64,000 nucleotides of DNA, taken from NCBI GenBank assembly GCA_003152315.1, contig PLZV01000036.1:1-64000 (forward strand), given 5' to 3'. The notes under the pieces are model-generated. The model saw only the letters and a program-made list of their open reading frames with translations, was not told the DNA's origin and ran no database searches. This stretch comes from Verrucomicrobiota bacterium (GTDB lineage: Bacteria > Verrucomicrobiota > Verrucomicrobiia > Palsa-1439). Within the stretch, counting starts at the first letter, position 1; each line of letters opens with the position of its first letter. Positions 8,626 through 17,026 of this stretch are shown here, in pieces. Both the position numbers and the translations under genes were made by a program.

Positions 8626-9713
8626 AGTCGTTCAAAGAGGGCTTCATATTGGTCGATCATGTGTTTGATGGTGAATTCCTGTGTGGCACGCATGCGTGCA
8701 GCCTGCGAGAGCCCAACGAAGGAGGGACCGGCAAGGGAGCGGACGGCAGCAACCAATCCCGTCGTGTCTCCCACGGGCACCATCATTCCCGTTACCCCCT
8801 CTCGCAGGATTTCTGGGATTCCGCCCACCTGATAGGCAGCGACAGGACGACCGGCGAGCTGGGACTCGATGATCGACAGGCCCAGCGGCTCCTCCTCCGC
8901 CGGGTGTACGAGTATTTGAAATTGCTCGACCATGCCCGTAGTGCCCTTGTCCCAATAGCCGTGGAGGATAAATCTCCCGTCGAGACCGGCCACCTGGACT
9001 GCCTTCCGCAATTCGGCGAAGAGCGGGCCGTCGCCAAAGATATGCATTCGATAATCGAGATGGCTTTCCAGTCCGCGCGCCACTTCCACGAGGTCCAATG
9101 GTCGTTTTTGCCGGACGACCCGGCCGATGAACCCGAGGTGCCATGGCGGACCCGGCTGAGGGAGGGGCAAGGCTGCGAGTGCCGTATCGTTCATTCCGCC
9201 GGTGATGATAGAATGCACGCGGGAAGCGTCCATTTCAGGAAACTGCCCGTGAATACATTCGGATGTTGCCCGTGACACCCCGACCATGTGCGTTCCCTGC
9301 CAGGTGAACACACGGCGGACGGCAGCGGTTTTCAATCGATTCAGGATGCCGGGGGAACGGGCCTCTGCTCCATGAATAGTCCAGACCATGGGAATACTTC
9401 GCCGACGGCACACTTCATGAAGGGCAAAAACCGAACCATGGGCCGAGACGACCTGGATCCGGTGCTGATCCATCAGTCGGCCCGCGAGCCGCGCCGCCGC
9501 GAGGTGCGGTTTGAGTCGGCGTCGGTGCATATCGAAAAAATAGTAGGGCATATTGGCGGGAATCTTTGCCCGGAGCTCCGGCGCGTTGTCATAGGCACCT
9601 GCCAGGATCACCCGGTGCCCGCGCTGGTGCAGTTGCAAGGCAATCTCCAAGGAAGTGCGCTCCATCCCTCCCACGGGGTGTTTGACGTAAGTGCTCCAGA
9701 CGAGCACATTCAT
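8610..9713 (-). CDS. GT4-family glycosyltransferase
   Basis: 367 residues, GT-B fold. The N-terminus VWSTYVKHPVGGMERTSLEIALQLHQRGHRV has the glycine-rich acceptor loop seen in WaaG/PimA-like enzymes. The C-terminal domain has FIGRVVRQKRPLDLVEVA, HPAEEEPLGLSIIESQLAG (EX7E motif EPLGLSIIE) and a typical VGGIPEIL. The gene starts inside the stop of the polymerase-like gene (ATGA, 9710-9713) and overlaps the next GT4 gene, so the three genes form one operon. It would add a sugar to the lipid-linked repeat unit at the cytoplasmic face. Specificity unknown. Confidence 0.9.
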   Translation of the reverse strand: MNVLVWSTYVKHPVGGMERTSLEIALQLHQRGHRVILAGAYDNAPELRAKIPANMPYYFFDMHRRRLKPHLAAARLAGRLMDQHRIQVVSAHGSVFALHEVCRRRSIPMVWTIHGAEARSPGILNRLKTAAVRRVFTWQGTHMVGVSRATSECIHGQFPEMDASRVHSIITGGMNDTALAALPLPQPGPPWHLGFIGRVVRQKRPLDLVEVARGLESHLDYRMHIFGDGPLFAELRKAVQVAGLDGRFILHGYWDKGTTGMVEQFQILVHPAEEEPLGLSIIESQLAGRPVAAYQVGGIPEILREGVTGMMVPVGDTTGLVAAVRSLAGPSFVGLSQAARMRATQEFTIKHMIDQYEALFERLCASP

Positions 9714-11272
9714 GCCGTGGCACTCACGATGGATTGCGCCGGAGCAAGCCTCGTTTTCGCAGCCGCGTTTTGTTTCAATTCATCAGACATGCGGAACAGC
9801 AGCCGCAGGCAAGCAACTTGGAAGAGCAGCTCGGGAACGTAGCCGTCATAGCCGCCGAACACGAAGGTATAATGGATCGGTCCCCATATCAATTGAATTG
9901 CGAAGTAGATCGCGACGGGAAACAACGGGGTTCCGCGACATTCGTTGACGCAGCGGTAGGAGTAGAAGGCGGCGCTGATGGAAAGCAAGTACAGCAGCGC
10001 CAGCCCGCAGGTGCCGGCATAGCGAATGGCGCTGAGCGGCCCGCTGTGATAGGCTCCCGTGAGTGTGATGAACTCCTTGTAATTCCTACTCGCAGATATA
10101 GCGATGGCATCCTCGAGATTGACGCCGAAGCCGTCACCGAACCACCAGTCTTTGATGTATCCCCACTCAATCACTTCTTTCCAGAGCTTGAATCGCTCCG
10201 TGCTGCTTGATTCAGCATCCCTAACGACGGCCTCAGACCATTGGCCCGGCAGGAACGCCAGAGATCGTTGGATTCCCTCGGGCAACTCGTAGAATCGTCC
10301 TTGCCCGAAGGTCAGCGCCGCGACGAGCGCCGTGCCGGCGAAACCAGCCAACGCCAATTGCCGCCAACGCCGATGCAACCAACCGCTGATTCCGAATCCT
10401 GCCACCACCCACAGGAGAGCGCTGCGGAACCCCGAGACAAGAATACAGATGGCGGCGAGGAGCATCGCGTAAAACCGGCCACGTCGCGGATCAAACAGCG
10501 TGCCTGGTGAGTAGTACGCAAAGAGCACCATGAACAACTGGAAGCCAATGGACTCCAGCCCCTTGAACCGATGGATTCCGCCCAGACCCTGCAACCTGCC
10601 AATGTATTCGTGGATCTCCAAACCGGAGTACCAACTCGCCACCGTCAGTGTCATCGAGGGTACGATATGCACAAACAAACTCAGCCCACTCAGAATTGCT
10701 GCCGGCACGAGTACGTAGTAGGGGATGCGCGACACTGAGGTAACGGTGTCTGGCAGGCGGATGATCACCCAGTACGCCAGTAGCGCAATGCAGATGTTCA
10801 CAACGGGACGGCCGCCGATGCTCTCCGATCCGAAGATGAGGAAACCGACCGGGTTTTTGACCAAGTTGAACGCGAGGTATATGATATTAAGTCCAACCAG
10901 CAAATCCAACAAATGTAGTTTGGGGCGCAGATTCTGCTGCGACAACACACGGTACGCCACATACGAGGCGGCCGCCAAAAATATACCCAGATCACGCACG
11001 GCAAACGGAATCGGCAATTTACCAAAGCTCCCCGTCAAGAGAAAGGTCAGTGGAATCAAGATCCAGGCTTTCCGTTGCATCCCGAAGGCAACAAGAATGA
11101 CGACCAATATCCCCACGAAGCAAGTTAAGAAGAAGTATTGTTCGTTGCCCAGCCAGTATCCGATAATCACGGCGACCGCGATTCCCACCAGCAAGGTGGT
11201 CAGCCGCATGACGAACGCTCTGGCCATCGCCGGATTGTGAAGATCGTCAATAGAAATGCCCAGCAGTTTCAT
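9710..11272 (-). CDS. O-antigen ligase/polymerase-like membrane protein (Wzy/WaaL type)
   Basis: 520 residues with about 11-12 hydrophobic segments spread from residue ~22 to ~500. A large periplasmic loop between ~310 and ~410 contains ERFKLWKEVIEWGYIKDWWFGDGFG; the Arg/Trp-rich R..LW pattern followed by G.G.G is the usual signature of the O-antigen ligase family. It would polymerise or ligate repeat units in the periplasm. I start at ATG 11272; the frame opens 12 nt earlier at TTG, which is less likely. A -10-like TACAAT lies 12 nt upstream with no Shine-Dalgarno. It heads the operon with two GT4 genes. Wzy or ligase roles cannot be separated from sequence. Confidence 0.8.
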   Translation of the reverse strand: MKLLGISIDDLHNPAMARAFVMRLTTLLVGIAVAVIIGYWLGNEQYFFLTCFVGILVVILVAFGMQRKAWILIPLTFLLTGSFGKLPIPFAVRDLGIFLAAASYVAYRVLSQQNLRPKLHLLDLLVGLNIIYLAFNLVKNPVGFLIFGSESIGGRPVVNICIALLAYWVIIRLPDTVTSVSRIPYYVLVPAAILSGLSLFVHIVPSMTLTVASWYSGLEIHEYIGRLQGLGGIHRFKGLESIGFQLFMVLFAYYSPGTLFDPRRGRFYAMLLAAICILVSGFRSALLWVVAGFGISGWLHRRWRQLALAGFAGTALVAALTFGQGRFYELPEGIQRSLAFLPGQWSEAVVRDAESSSTERFKLWKEVIEWGYIKDWWFGDGFGVNLEDAIAISASRNYKEFITLTGAYHSGPLSAIRYAGTCGLALLYLLSISAAFYSYRCVNECRGTPLFPVAIYFAIQLIWGPIHYTFVFGGYDGYVPELLFQVACLRLLFRMSDELKQNAAAKTRLAPAQSIVSATA

Positions 11273-11284
11273 GAACGGAGGCAA

Positions 11285-11313
11285 ATTGTACAGCTAGTAT
11301 CGGGCCACCGCAA
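11285..11313 (-). promoter_or_regulatory. Candidate promoter of the minus-strand polymerase/GT4 operon
   Basis: On the minus strand: TTGCGG (complement of 11308-11313), 17-nt spacer, TACAAT (complement of 11285-11290), then 12 nt to ATG 11272. The -35 is weak and there is no Shine-Dalgarno sequence. Confidence 0.4.
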
Positions 11314-11395
11314 GCCAGACCATCGGCGGTGGCTCTCGACGATCCGAATAAATAGACCGACCAATCGTGTATGATCATCGCGTGGTGAGGTGCTA

Positions 11396-12478
11396 TCATG
11401 GGGAGTCTCGTTGCGCTGGCCGGAACGTCTGCCTTGTTACCGTGTAGTTCATCGCTCTCATGGTGGCGAGGAAAGCTCTGCCATTGGGTTTCGGGGTATC
11501 GGCAGAGGAATCCCAGTAGCCGCATTGGTACAAATTGGTTGCTGCGCCAAGCCAGTACGTCGGGCACAAGGCCCAGACGCCGTTGCGTTGGGCGATAATG
11601 CAATAGGCGATAACGTCTTCCGGTGTGCCGAGGCCCAGTTCGCTCACGCAGACGGGCTTGCCCCCCGACCACTTGTCGCAGTTGGCGATGCAGGCAGCGA
11701 GGTTTGGCATGTTCGGTCCGTAGTTTTGATACGGTGAATATGTCCGTGCATTATCCGGCCCGGTGCCGGTCATGCGGTAATCGTGGAACGTCACGATGTC
11801 GCACGCTTTGAATCCGCCATTGGCGGCGAACACGGAGAAGAAATTGTCATCGTAGGGAACGGTGAGCGATGGGCCAGCAATCTTGACGGTGTAATCGACC
11901 GCGAGCACGGCGGTGCTGACGGCGCTGGCGAGCTTCGCGGTGAAGGTGGCGATGTCCTGCCACGTCTTGCATTGCGGCACCCAGTCGTAGCCGCCGCCAG
12001 GTTCGTTGGTGAACTCGACGATTTGGATGCGGCCCGGCGCGTGTTTGAGCAGGGCCTGCACGAAAGCGCATTCGCCCGCGATGTACGCGGCTTGCAAGTT
12101 GGTGTAAAAAGCTGGCGGCTGGAATACGTTGAACATGAGCAGCGGCTGGAGCGCATTGGTGAGTGGCGCGTTGTTGGCTCCGAAGCTGCAGAAGTTTGTG
12201 GGAGTATTACAAGCGAGCATGGCGTCGAAGGCCTTCCAATTGTAGACGCCTTGCGTCGGTTCAAGGGTGCTCCACCAGACGCCCTGGCTGCGGATGAGAG
12301 CCGGCTGAATGACGCTATAGATGCGGGGAAGCTCCGCTGAATCCCTGCCGCTGGCGCTGTCGCCGCCGATGAGGATCTGGCGCGGCGCTGGATCGGCGAC
12401 ATCGCGTAATGGCTGCTGCACCGTGGCGCAACCAATCGATAGGGCAATTGCAGCGGCGAGCATGCATGAGCTATTCAT
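11396..12478 (-). CDS. Secreted glycoside-hydrolase-like lipoprotein (TIM-barrel, clan GH-A type)
   Basis: 360 residues. A short signal sequence ends in SIGC (Cys17), consistent with a lipobox. The body has the two-glutamate layout of clan GH-A: acid/base E159 in IVEFTNEPGGG and nucleophile E280 in KPVCVSELGLGT. An early SQGVWWSTLEPTQGVYNWKAFD segment resembles the first strands of GH39/GH5-like barrels, and a FHDY motif lies at ~231. Many cysteines (~12) suggest disulphides. A good AAGGAGAG lies ~11 nt upstream of the start. It may trim or recycle the polysaccharide made by the locus, a role often seen for glycosidases in EPS clusters. The family number is uncertain. Confidence 0.7.
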   Translation of the reverse strand: MNSSCMLAAAIALSIGCATVQQPLRDVADPAPRQILIGGDSASGRDSAELPRIYSVIQPALIRSQGVWWSTLEPTQGVYNWKAFDAMLACNTPTNFCSFGANNAPLTNALQPLLMFNVFQPPAFYTNLQAAYIAGECAFVQALLKHAPGRIQIVEFTNEPGGGYDWVPQCKTWQDIATFTAKLASAVSTAVLAVDYTVKIAGPSLTVPYDDNFFSVFAANGGFKACDIVTFHDYRMTGTGPDNARTYSPYQNYGPNMPNLAACIANCDKWSGGKPVCVSELGLGTPEDVIAYCIIAQRNGVWALCPTYWLGAATNLYQCGYWDSSADTPKPNGRAFLATMRAMNYTVTRQTFRPAQRDSP

Positions 12479-12895
12479 CTGTTTCTCTCTCCTTGTTTAA
12501 CCACGAAAACACACCTTTGCATTTTTATCCAGTACACCTTCTTGCGTGAGGATGCCTTCTGTTCCCAGGGCCGCAGGAGCATTCCTAATCCCTGATCCGA
12601 CAGTGGCTTCTTGCCACGGCGAAGAATAGCACCACCGCGTAGTAACAGCGCACAACAAACCGCGCTGCGTAAAACTGCCTGGATCGAGTCTGTGAACACG
12701 CTTTCGTGTTTGTGGCGGGCGCGTACGCTGCCTCCCTTTCTTCGGCGTGGATGGCGTTGGTGGACAAGTTTCGCAGCCTCACACTTGCCTTTCCTTTCCC
12801 ACATCCTTTGAGGACTGCAGTGTTGACCCGCCCCCCTGAAACTCGACCGGTTTTTTGGGGGGGCGGGCGGGCGGGAGAGCCGGCCGGGGACGCGA
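12479..12895. other. Intergenic region without a supported gene; G-rich tract
   Basis: 417 bp between two minus-strand genes. No frame here has protein-like features. It holds an inverted repeat (CCCGCCCCCC at 12827-12836 and GGGGGGCGGG at 12858-12867, 21-nt loop) and four GGG runs with single-C loops at 12861-12875, a strong G-quadruplex motif on the plus strand. The stretch near 12497-12530 resembles the AACCACGAAAACAC type of dispersed repeat I associate with this phylum, but one copy cannot prove it. Confidence 0.5.
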
Positions 12896-14482
12896 TCATT
12901 GTGATCTGGAGATGGATTTGGTCAACCGGTACAACGCGAAATTTTTGTTTTTATATACCGGCTCAATGCCTCCCTGAGCGGCAAGCCGTTCGATGTCACC
13001 AGGCGGTACTTGGTCATAGCCATTGCCCGGGAGGTACACGCACACGTAATCACCACGGGAAAGCTCGCCAACACGGTCGATCATCAGGGATCTTCGGCCG
13101 GTCATTAGCTTCATGGCGCGAGGCTTGAAGAACACAATCGTGCTGGTGGGGTCTGTGTTCTCGGCAACAAACGAGAACATATCTCGGGATGTTTGGATGT
13201 ACGGTCCATAACGACCGTCTCGATTCCGGTTGAGGTTGTCGAATGCACGCTTGGCTGAAAGAATCGTACAGCCCAACAGGATGACAATAACGGGGGAAAC
13301 ACTGATTGTTTTCCACAGTGTCTCTTCGGGGCCAATGACAAAGGAGAGGAGTTCTTCAAGGCCTGTCAGTACAAATGAGACATAGAAGGGAAGCAGGGGG
13401 AAGAGAAACCGGATCCCCTGCTCGAAAGGCCAGAGAATATAAAGCAAAAGCGTCAAGGCCATGTACGCCAGCATATGAAAGTCCGAGCGGTATCGTTTCC
13501 TTATCCCCACGCCGGCGAGAAGGATGGTTGCGCCATAGACAACGCGAGCGCCATGAATCAAGTAGCGGTGGGATGATGTGGGGGTGATAAACATGCCTGG
13601 TATATCAAGATAGTAAACGAGGTGGTGTTTGATGAGCCCCAGCGACATCCCTCTGAAAAGAGAGAAGTACGACGATCCCCCGCCGGGCAGGAGAGTGCTC
13701 CACACCGATGTTAGGATCACGAAAGTGATGTATGGCAACAGGGCGACGCACAAATGATGCACGGTGGTTTGCGAGAGAACACCTTTGAGAGATGCCAGTC
13801 CACGACCGTCTGTAGTTCGTTGAGCAATGACGCTCGGGAGGGCCACGGCCACTTGTGTGATTCCAAGTGTGAACAGAAGGGCAATACCGTTGGTTCGAAT
13901 AGAGAACGAAGCCGCAATCAAGGCTCCGAGAAGCAACTGGTCAGCAATGGGTGAGATCAGGCGCCGCTTTTCAATCACGATAGCCCCCAGCAGCATCAGG
14001 GAGACAGTCGAGAAAAGAAGGAAAGGAATGTCGGAAAGGATCTCGTTCGTGAAGAAGAGCAGATAGGGATTCAGGGCAAAGAGGCCGACCATGACCAGTC
14101 GCCAGAAATCTGAATGGTATTTGCGTAACCCAAGCCAGAGTACCCAGAGAAAGAGCAGAAGGGAAACCACTCCAACGGATTTGAGAGCGATGACGTTGTT
14201 GCCGTAAACCGCGTAGAGGGGGGCCAACATGGCCGGAAAGCCCCACGGGTACACCGCCGGCCCAGCAGCGGCTGATGTTTGCTCCATCGTGAAGCGACTC
14301 GCTTTGATAAACTCCCGGGGCCGCCCTTCCACGATGCTTTGGGCCTGCATGATGTAACCGGCAAAATCGTCACCCCAATCGTGGCCATTCGTGAGCCCCA
14401 TGTAACACAGCAATCCTGTGATCCCTATAAGCAAGGCAAACAGCGCATTGGCAATCGGAGGTCTCATCATCTTTGCATACAT
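12896..14482 (-). CDS. GT-C-type integral membrane glycosyltransferase-like protein
   Basis: 528 residues with about 10-11 hydrophobic segments in the first ~400 and a ~110-residue soluble C-terminal domain. The first periplasmic loop carries GHDWGDDFAGYIMQAQSI (~33-50), an acidic pair where PMT/ArnT-like GT-C enzymes keep their catalytic Asp. FALNPYLLFFTNEILSDIPFLLF (~142-164) matches the conserved loop of the same group. It would transfer a sugar from polyprenyl phosphate to a glycan or protein in the periplasm, possibly using the product of the GT2 enzyme at 6493-7401. By eye, its base composition is less GC-rich than its neighbours, which hints at transfer. Family assignment is by topology and motif. 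Confidence 0.7.
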   Translation of the reverse strand: MYAKMMRPPIANALFALLIGITGLLCYMGLTNGHDWGDDFAGYIMQAQSIVEGRPREFIKASRFTMEQTSAAAGPAVYPWGFPAMLAPLYAVYGNNVIALKSVGVVSLLLFLWVLWLGLRKYHSDFWRLVMVGLFALNPYLLFFTNEILSDIPFLLFSTVSLMLLGAIVIEKRRLISPIADQLLLGALIAASFSIRTNGIALLFTLGITQVAVALPSVIAQRTTDGRGLASLKGVLSQTTVHHLCVALLPYITFVILTSVWSTLLPGGGSSYFSLFRGMSLGLIKHHLVYYLDIPGMFITPTSSHRYLIHGARVVYGATILLAGVGIRKRYRSDFHMLAYMALTLLLYILWPFEQGIRFLFPLLPFYVSFVLTGLEELLSFVIGPEETLWKTISVSPVIVILLGCTILSAKRAFDNLNRNRDGRYGPYIQTSRDMFSFVAENTDPTSTIVFFKPRAMKLMTGRRSLMIDRVGELSRGDYVCVYLPGNGYDQVPPGDIERLAAQGGIEPVYKNKNFALYRLTKSISRSQ

Positions 14483-14696
14483 TCCCCATGTGGCCTACGC
14501 CTTGCGACCATGGCGGGTCATTCAGTCTCGTTAACCAACATCGTATCGTCTCCGCCAGTGCCTTCAAGCCTTTCTTGCCGCTCCAAAGACTGGATTCCTG
14601 ACTCCGGGGGAGATGGCTTCTGCCCTTGATCGCGTTCAGCATCGATTTTCGACCGAACGCAGACAGAGCACCGCCTCCCCCGTTGGCATTCGTCAT

Positions 14697-14791
14697 CTTG
14701 GCTGCTGCTTCTCAGCGCCGTGTTTGCGCCGATTCTGTTGAAGATCTACGTCTTTCCCAGGATCCCAAGCCTGGATCGGATTACCAGCTAG
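14697..14791 (+). pseudogene. Acyltransferase-3 C-terminal remnant, copy 1
   Basis: The last ~30 codons of an acyltransferase-3-like gene: WLLLLSAVFAPILL, then KIYVFPRIPSLDRITS and TAG at 14789-14791. Nothing upstream continues the protein, so it is a remnant. It is 90% identical over 90 bp to copy 2 near 15997-16086. The rest of 14483-14929 shows no gene I can support. Confidence 0.65.
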
Positions 14792-14929
14792 CAGAGGGGT
14801 GTCCCGATCAATGTTGACGAGTCGTGCAAGCATAACTGACAGACACCACAGGCCCTGCCCCGGTTCAAGAAAACTATCGCGCTAAGTCCCACAGGCTGCT
14901 AGGATGCGGCGTAAGAGTCGAAGCGATAG

Positions 14930-15649
14930 ATGAAACTAATGAAACTTTGGCGATTATACCGGGCGTGTCCGTGGCTGGAGTACCGCCACCGTCTCGTCGC
15001 TGGGCTGCCGGCAAACGGTTCCCTGCTGGAGATCGGTTCATCCAACTGTGACCGGGCCAAGCTTTTCAAGACGATCCGCCCCGACCTGCAGGTGTTTGCC
15101 ACTGACATTCGAGATTTCTCACAAGAGGCCGGACCGGAGATTGAGTTCTTTTTGTCCGATATCACCAAGGGGTTGCCGCCCCAGTTTGATGGTAAGTTTG
15201 ACTGTGTAACGACGATGCACTTGTTCGAACACCTGCCCCCGGATTCTTACGACGCTGCCGTGACTACCATCAAGTGCGTCCTCAAACCCGGCGGCATCTG
15301 GTACATCGAGACACCCAGCACGCGATCCACGTGCTTTCCGTCACTCTCGCTTGGGATACGGCGCTATAATTGCCCGATCAATTTCTATGACGATCCCAGT
15401 CACGTGAAGCCTTTCTCGAAGGGCGGACTGTATTACCTGTTGAGTGACCGCGGCTTTCACGTCAAACGGATCGGCGTCGCCCGAAACCTGTTGTTTACCG
15501 TTCTTTCGCCGGCCCTGATCTTGGCGGGACTTCTTCTCCGAAATCGAGTCTGGTTGGTAATCGGGTTGTGCAACCTATTCGGATGGGCGGTCTTCGCCCA
15601 CGGCGTGAAACCATATTCAACTGACAAGCAATCAGGTTCGGCCAAGTAA
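14930..15649 (+). CDS. SAM-dependent methyltransferase (Methyltransf_23-like) with hydrophobic C-terminus
   Basis: 239 residues. The SAM-binding region is weak but ordered: SLLEIGSSNCDRAKLFK (~31-47; EIGSS replaces the usual D-x-G-x-G), FATDIRDFS as acidic loop, FDCVTTMHLFEHLPP and LKPGGIWYIETPS. After ~190 there are two hydrophobic segments (LLFTVLSPALILAGLLL and VWLVIGLCNLFGWAVF), so it is probably membrane-tethered. It sits between two decayed acyltransferase tails and overlaps the CinA fragment by 18 bp, so its last residues (GSAK) may come from that fragment. Likely role: methylating a glycan or lipid-linked intermediate. It seems intact, but its catalytic competence is uncertain. Confidence 0.75.
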   Translation: MKLMKLWRLYRACPWLEYRHRLVAGLPANGSLLEIGSSNCDRAKLFKTIRPDLQVFATDIRDFSQEAGPEIEFFLSDITKGLPPQFDGKFDCVTTMHLFEHLPPDSYDAAVTTIKCVLKPGGIWYIETPSTRSTCFPSLSLGIRRYNCPINFYDDPSHVKPFSKGGLYYLLSDRGFHVKRIGVARNLLFTVLSPALILAGLLLRNRVWLVIGLCNLFGWAVFAHGVKPYSTDKQSGSAK

Positions 15650-15865
15650 ATTCCGCAGCAACATGTCCAGCGCGGTCTGGCTGACGAATACCTTGAAGGT
15701 CTCGCGGTCAAAATTCAGTAGGTGATGTTGGACACGCGTGCCGATCGACGTAGCGAGGCCAATGAAGACAAGGCCGGCGGGTTTGTCGGGCGTGCCGCCA
15801 GTCGGGCCGGCGATGCCGGTGGCGCTGAGGGCGTAGTCGGCGCCGCTGCGTTGGCGGATGTCGTC
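15632..15865 (-). pseudogene. CinA/PncC C-terminal domain fragment
   Basis: Minus-strand reading gives IRQRSGADYALSATGIAGPT and then GGTPDKPAGLVFIGLA, the core signature of the CinA C-terminal (nicotinamide-nucleotide amidase) domain, and then HHLLNFDRETFKVFVSQTAL, the end of the same domain, with its own stop. Everything before the IRQRSGADYA block is missing; homology ends at ~15860-15866, exactly where plus-strand acyltransferase-like sequence begins. It is therefore the tail of a former gene left by a deletion or rearrangement. No start codon with a ribosome site supports expression. Confidence 0.8.
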
Positions 15866-16086
15866 TTGGTTACTGCTTTTCGGCAAGTACACTTTTGCAA
15901 TCTACCTCATGAACACGATAGTCATTGGCCTTGAGAAGTCACTGCTGGTGAAATTCCACCTCTGGACTGGTCCGGTATTCACGCTCCTCTCCCCCCCTGC
16001 TGCTGCTCAGCGGCGTGTTTGTGCCAATTCTGTTGAAGGTCTGCATCTTTCCCAGGATCCCGAGTCTGGATCGGATTACCAGCTAA
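15864..16086 (+). pseudogene. Acyltransferase-3 C-terminal remnant, copy 2 (frameshifted)
   Basis: Plus-strand reading gives SWLLLFGKYTFAIYLMNTIV and IGLEKSLLVKFHLWTGP, typical of the last membrane helices of acyltransferase-3 (OafA/OpgC-like) proteins. The frame is then broken at a run of seven C (15991-15997). With six C it continues as LLLLSGVFVPILLKVCIFPR, then IPSLDRITS and TAA at 16084-16086. The N-terminal ~300 residues are absent, so it is not functional. The 16087-16194 stretch after it holds no gene. Confidence 0.75.
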
Positions 16087-16194
16087 CCAACTTCATCAGA
16101 TCGAATTCAAAATGGTACCACGGAGCCCAAAGACGGACTACCGGCGGCGGTTCTCGACAATTCCATTTCGCCTGTTAGTATCGCGTCTCGCACT

Positions 16195-16962
16195 ATGGTC
16201 AGACCCAAGGTTTCGATCGTCACGCCGTCCTTCAATCAGGCCCGGTACCTACCGCAGACGCTTCAATGCGTCCGCGAGCAGGATTACCCGGACATCGAAC
16301 ACATTGTTGTCGACGGCGGCTCGACCGACGAGACGCTGGACATCCTGCGCGGCGCGCCAGGGATTCGCTGGGTTTCGGAACGTGACCGTGGACAGGTGGA
16401 CGCGTTGAACAAGGGTTTCAGGATGTGCACGGGTGAGATCCTGGCCTGGCTCAATTCCGACGATACAATGAATCGAAACACCGTAAGCACGGCCGTGGGG
16501 GCCCTGCTACGCACGGGTGCTGATCTGGTCTACGGCAACGTGGAGATTGTGAACGAGCACGGCAAGCTTCTGCGGGTGTCCCACGGCATCCCCTTCGATT
16601 TTCGCATCCTGCTGTGCGGGATCAACTACATCGGGCAGCAGACGGTTTTCTTTCGGCGCGAACTGCTGGAGCGGGCGGGGCCGCTCCGCGTGGAGTTCGA
16701 CAACGCCTTCGATTGCGAGTTGTGGTTGCGAATGGCGCAACACGGGAAACTGGTGTACGCCCCTGAGATTCGCGCTCAAATACGAGTCCACCCCGCCGCA
16801 AAATCCGTGGCACGAGCGGATGTGAGCCGGGCCAATGGCAAGCGTATCCTGGCCGAGTATTGGGAGCGTGGTGGTCTGCCTGCAGTTCTGCGACTGCCGC
16901 CTCTGTCTTGCGCGACAAACGGTTACTACCGGGTCAAGCGAAAATGGCTGGCGCGAAGCTGA
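16195..16962 (+). CDS. GT2-family glycosyltransferase
   Basis: 255 residues with the GT-A fold of GT2. The nucleotide-binding strand is VSIVTPSFNQARYLPQTL, followed by HIVVDGGSTDETL and the metal-binding motif in AWLNSDDTMN (~86-95). GINYIGQQTVFFRRELLERAG and FDCELWLRMAQHGKLVYAPE are typical of the acceptor side. No membrane segments. It adds one sugar to a lipid-linked intermediate; specificity unknown. A TCGACA/TAGTAT pair with 16-nt spacing (16154-16181) ends 13 nt before the ATG, with no Shine-Dalgarno. The next gene starts 64 nt later with its own -10-like box. Confidence 0.9.
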   Translation: MVRPKVSIVTPSFNQARYLPQTLQCVREQDYPDIEHIVVDGGSTDETLDILRGAPGIRWVSERDRGQVDALNKGFRMCTGEILAWLNSDDTMNRNTVSTAVGALLRTGADLVYGNVEIVNEHGKLLRVSHGIPFDFRILLCGINYIGQQTVFFRRELLERAGPLRVEFDNAFDCELWLRMAQHGKLVYAPEIRAQIRVHPAAKSVARADVSRANGKRILAEYWERGGLPAVLRLPPLSCATNGYYRVKRKWLARS

Positions 16963-17009
16963 GCGGGCTGCTGCGGCGGCTAAAATAACTCGCACAGCCC
17001 ACGGGAATT

Positions 17010-17017
17010 TGTAATAT
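17010..17017 (+). promoter_or_regulatory. Candidate extended -10 promoter of the carbamoyltransferase gene
   Basis: TG at 17010-17011 directly followed by TAATAT at 17012-17017, 9 nt before ATG 17027. No clear -35 and no Shine-Dalgarno sequence. Confidence 0.35.
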
Positions 17018-17026
17018 TCAAACACG

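Noticed and set aside
12475-12899. Minus-strand frames in the intergenic region (109 and 104 codons)
   Set aside because: Composition is low-complexity and basic; there is no ribosome site or family pattern.
14370-14696. 108-codon minus-strand frame
   Set aside because: It overlaps the GT-C-like gene start and has no recognisable features.
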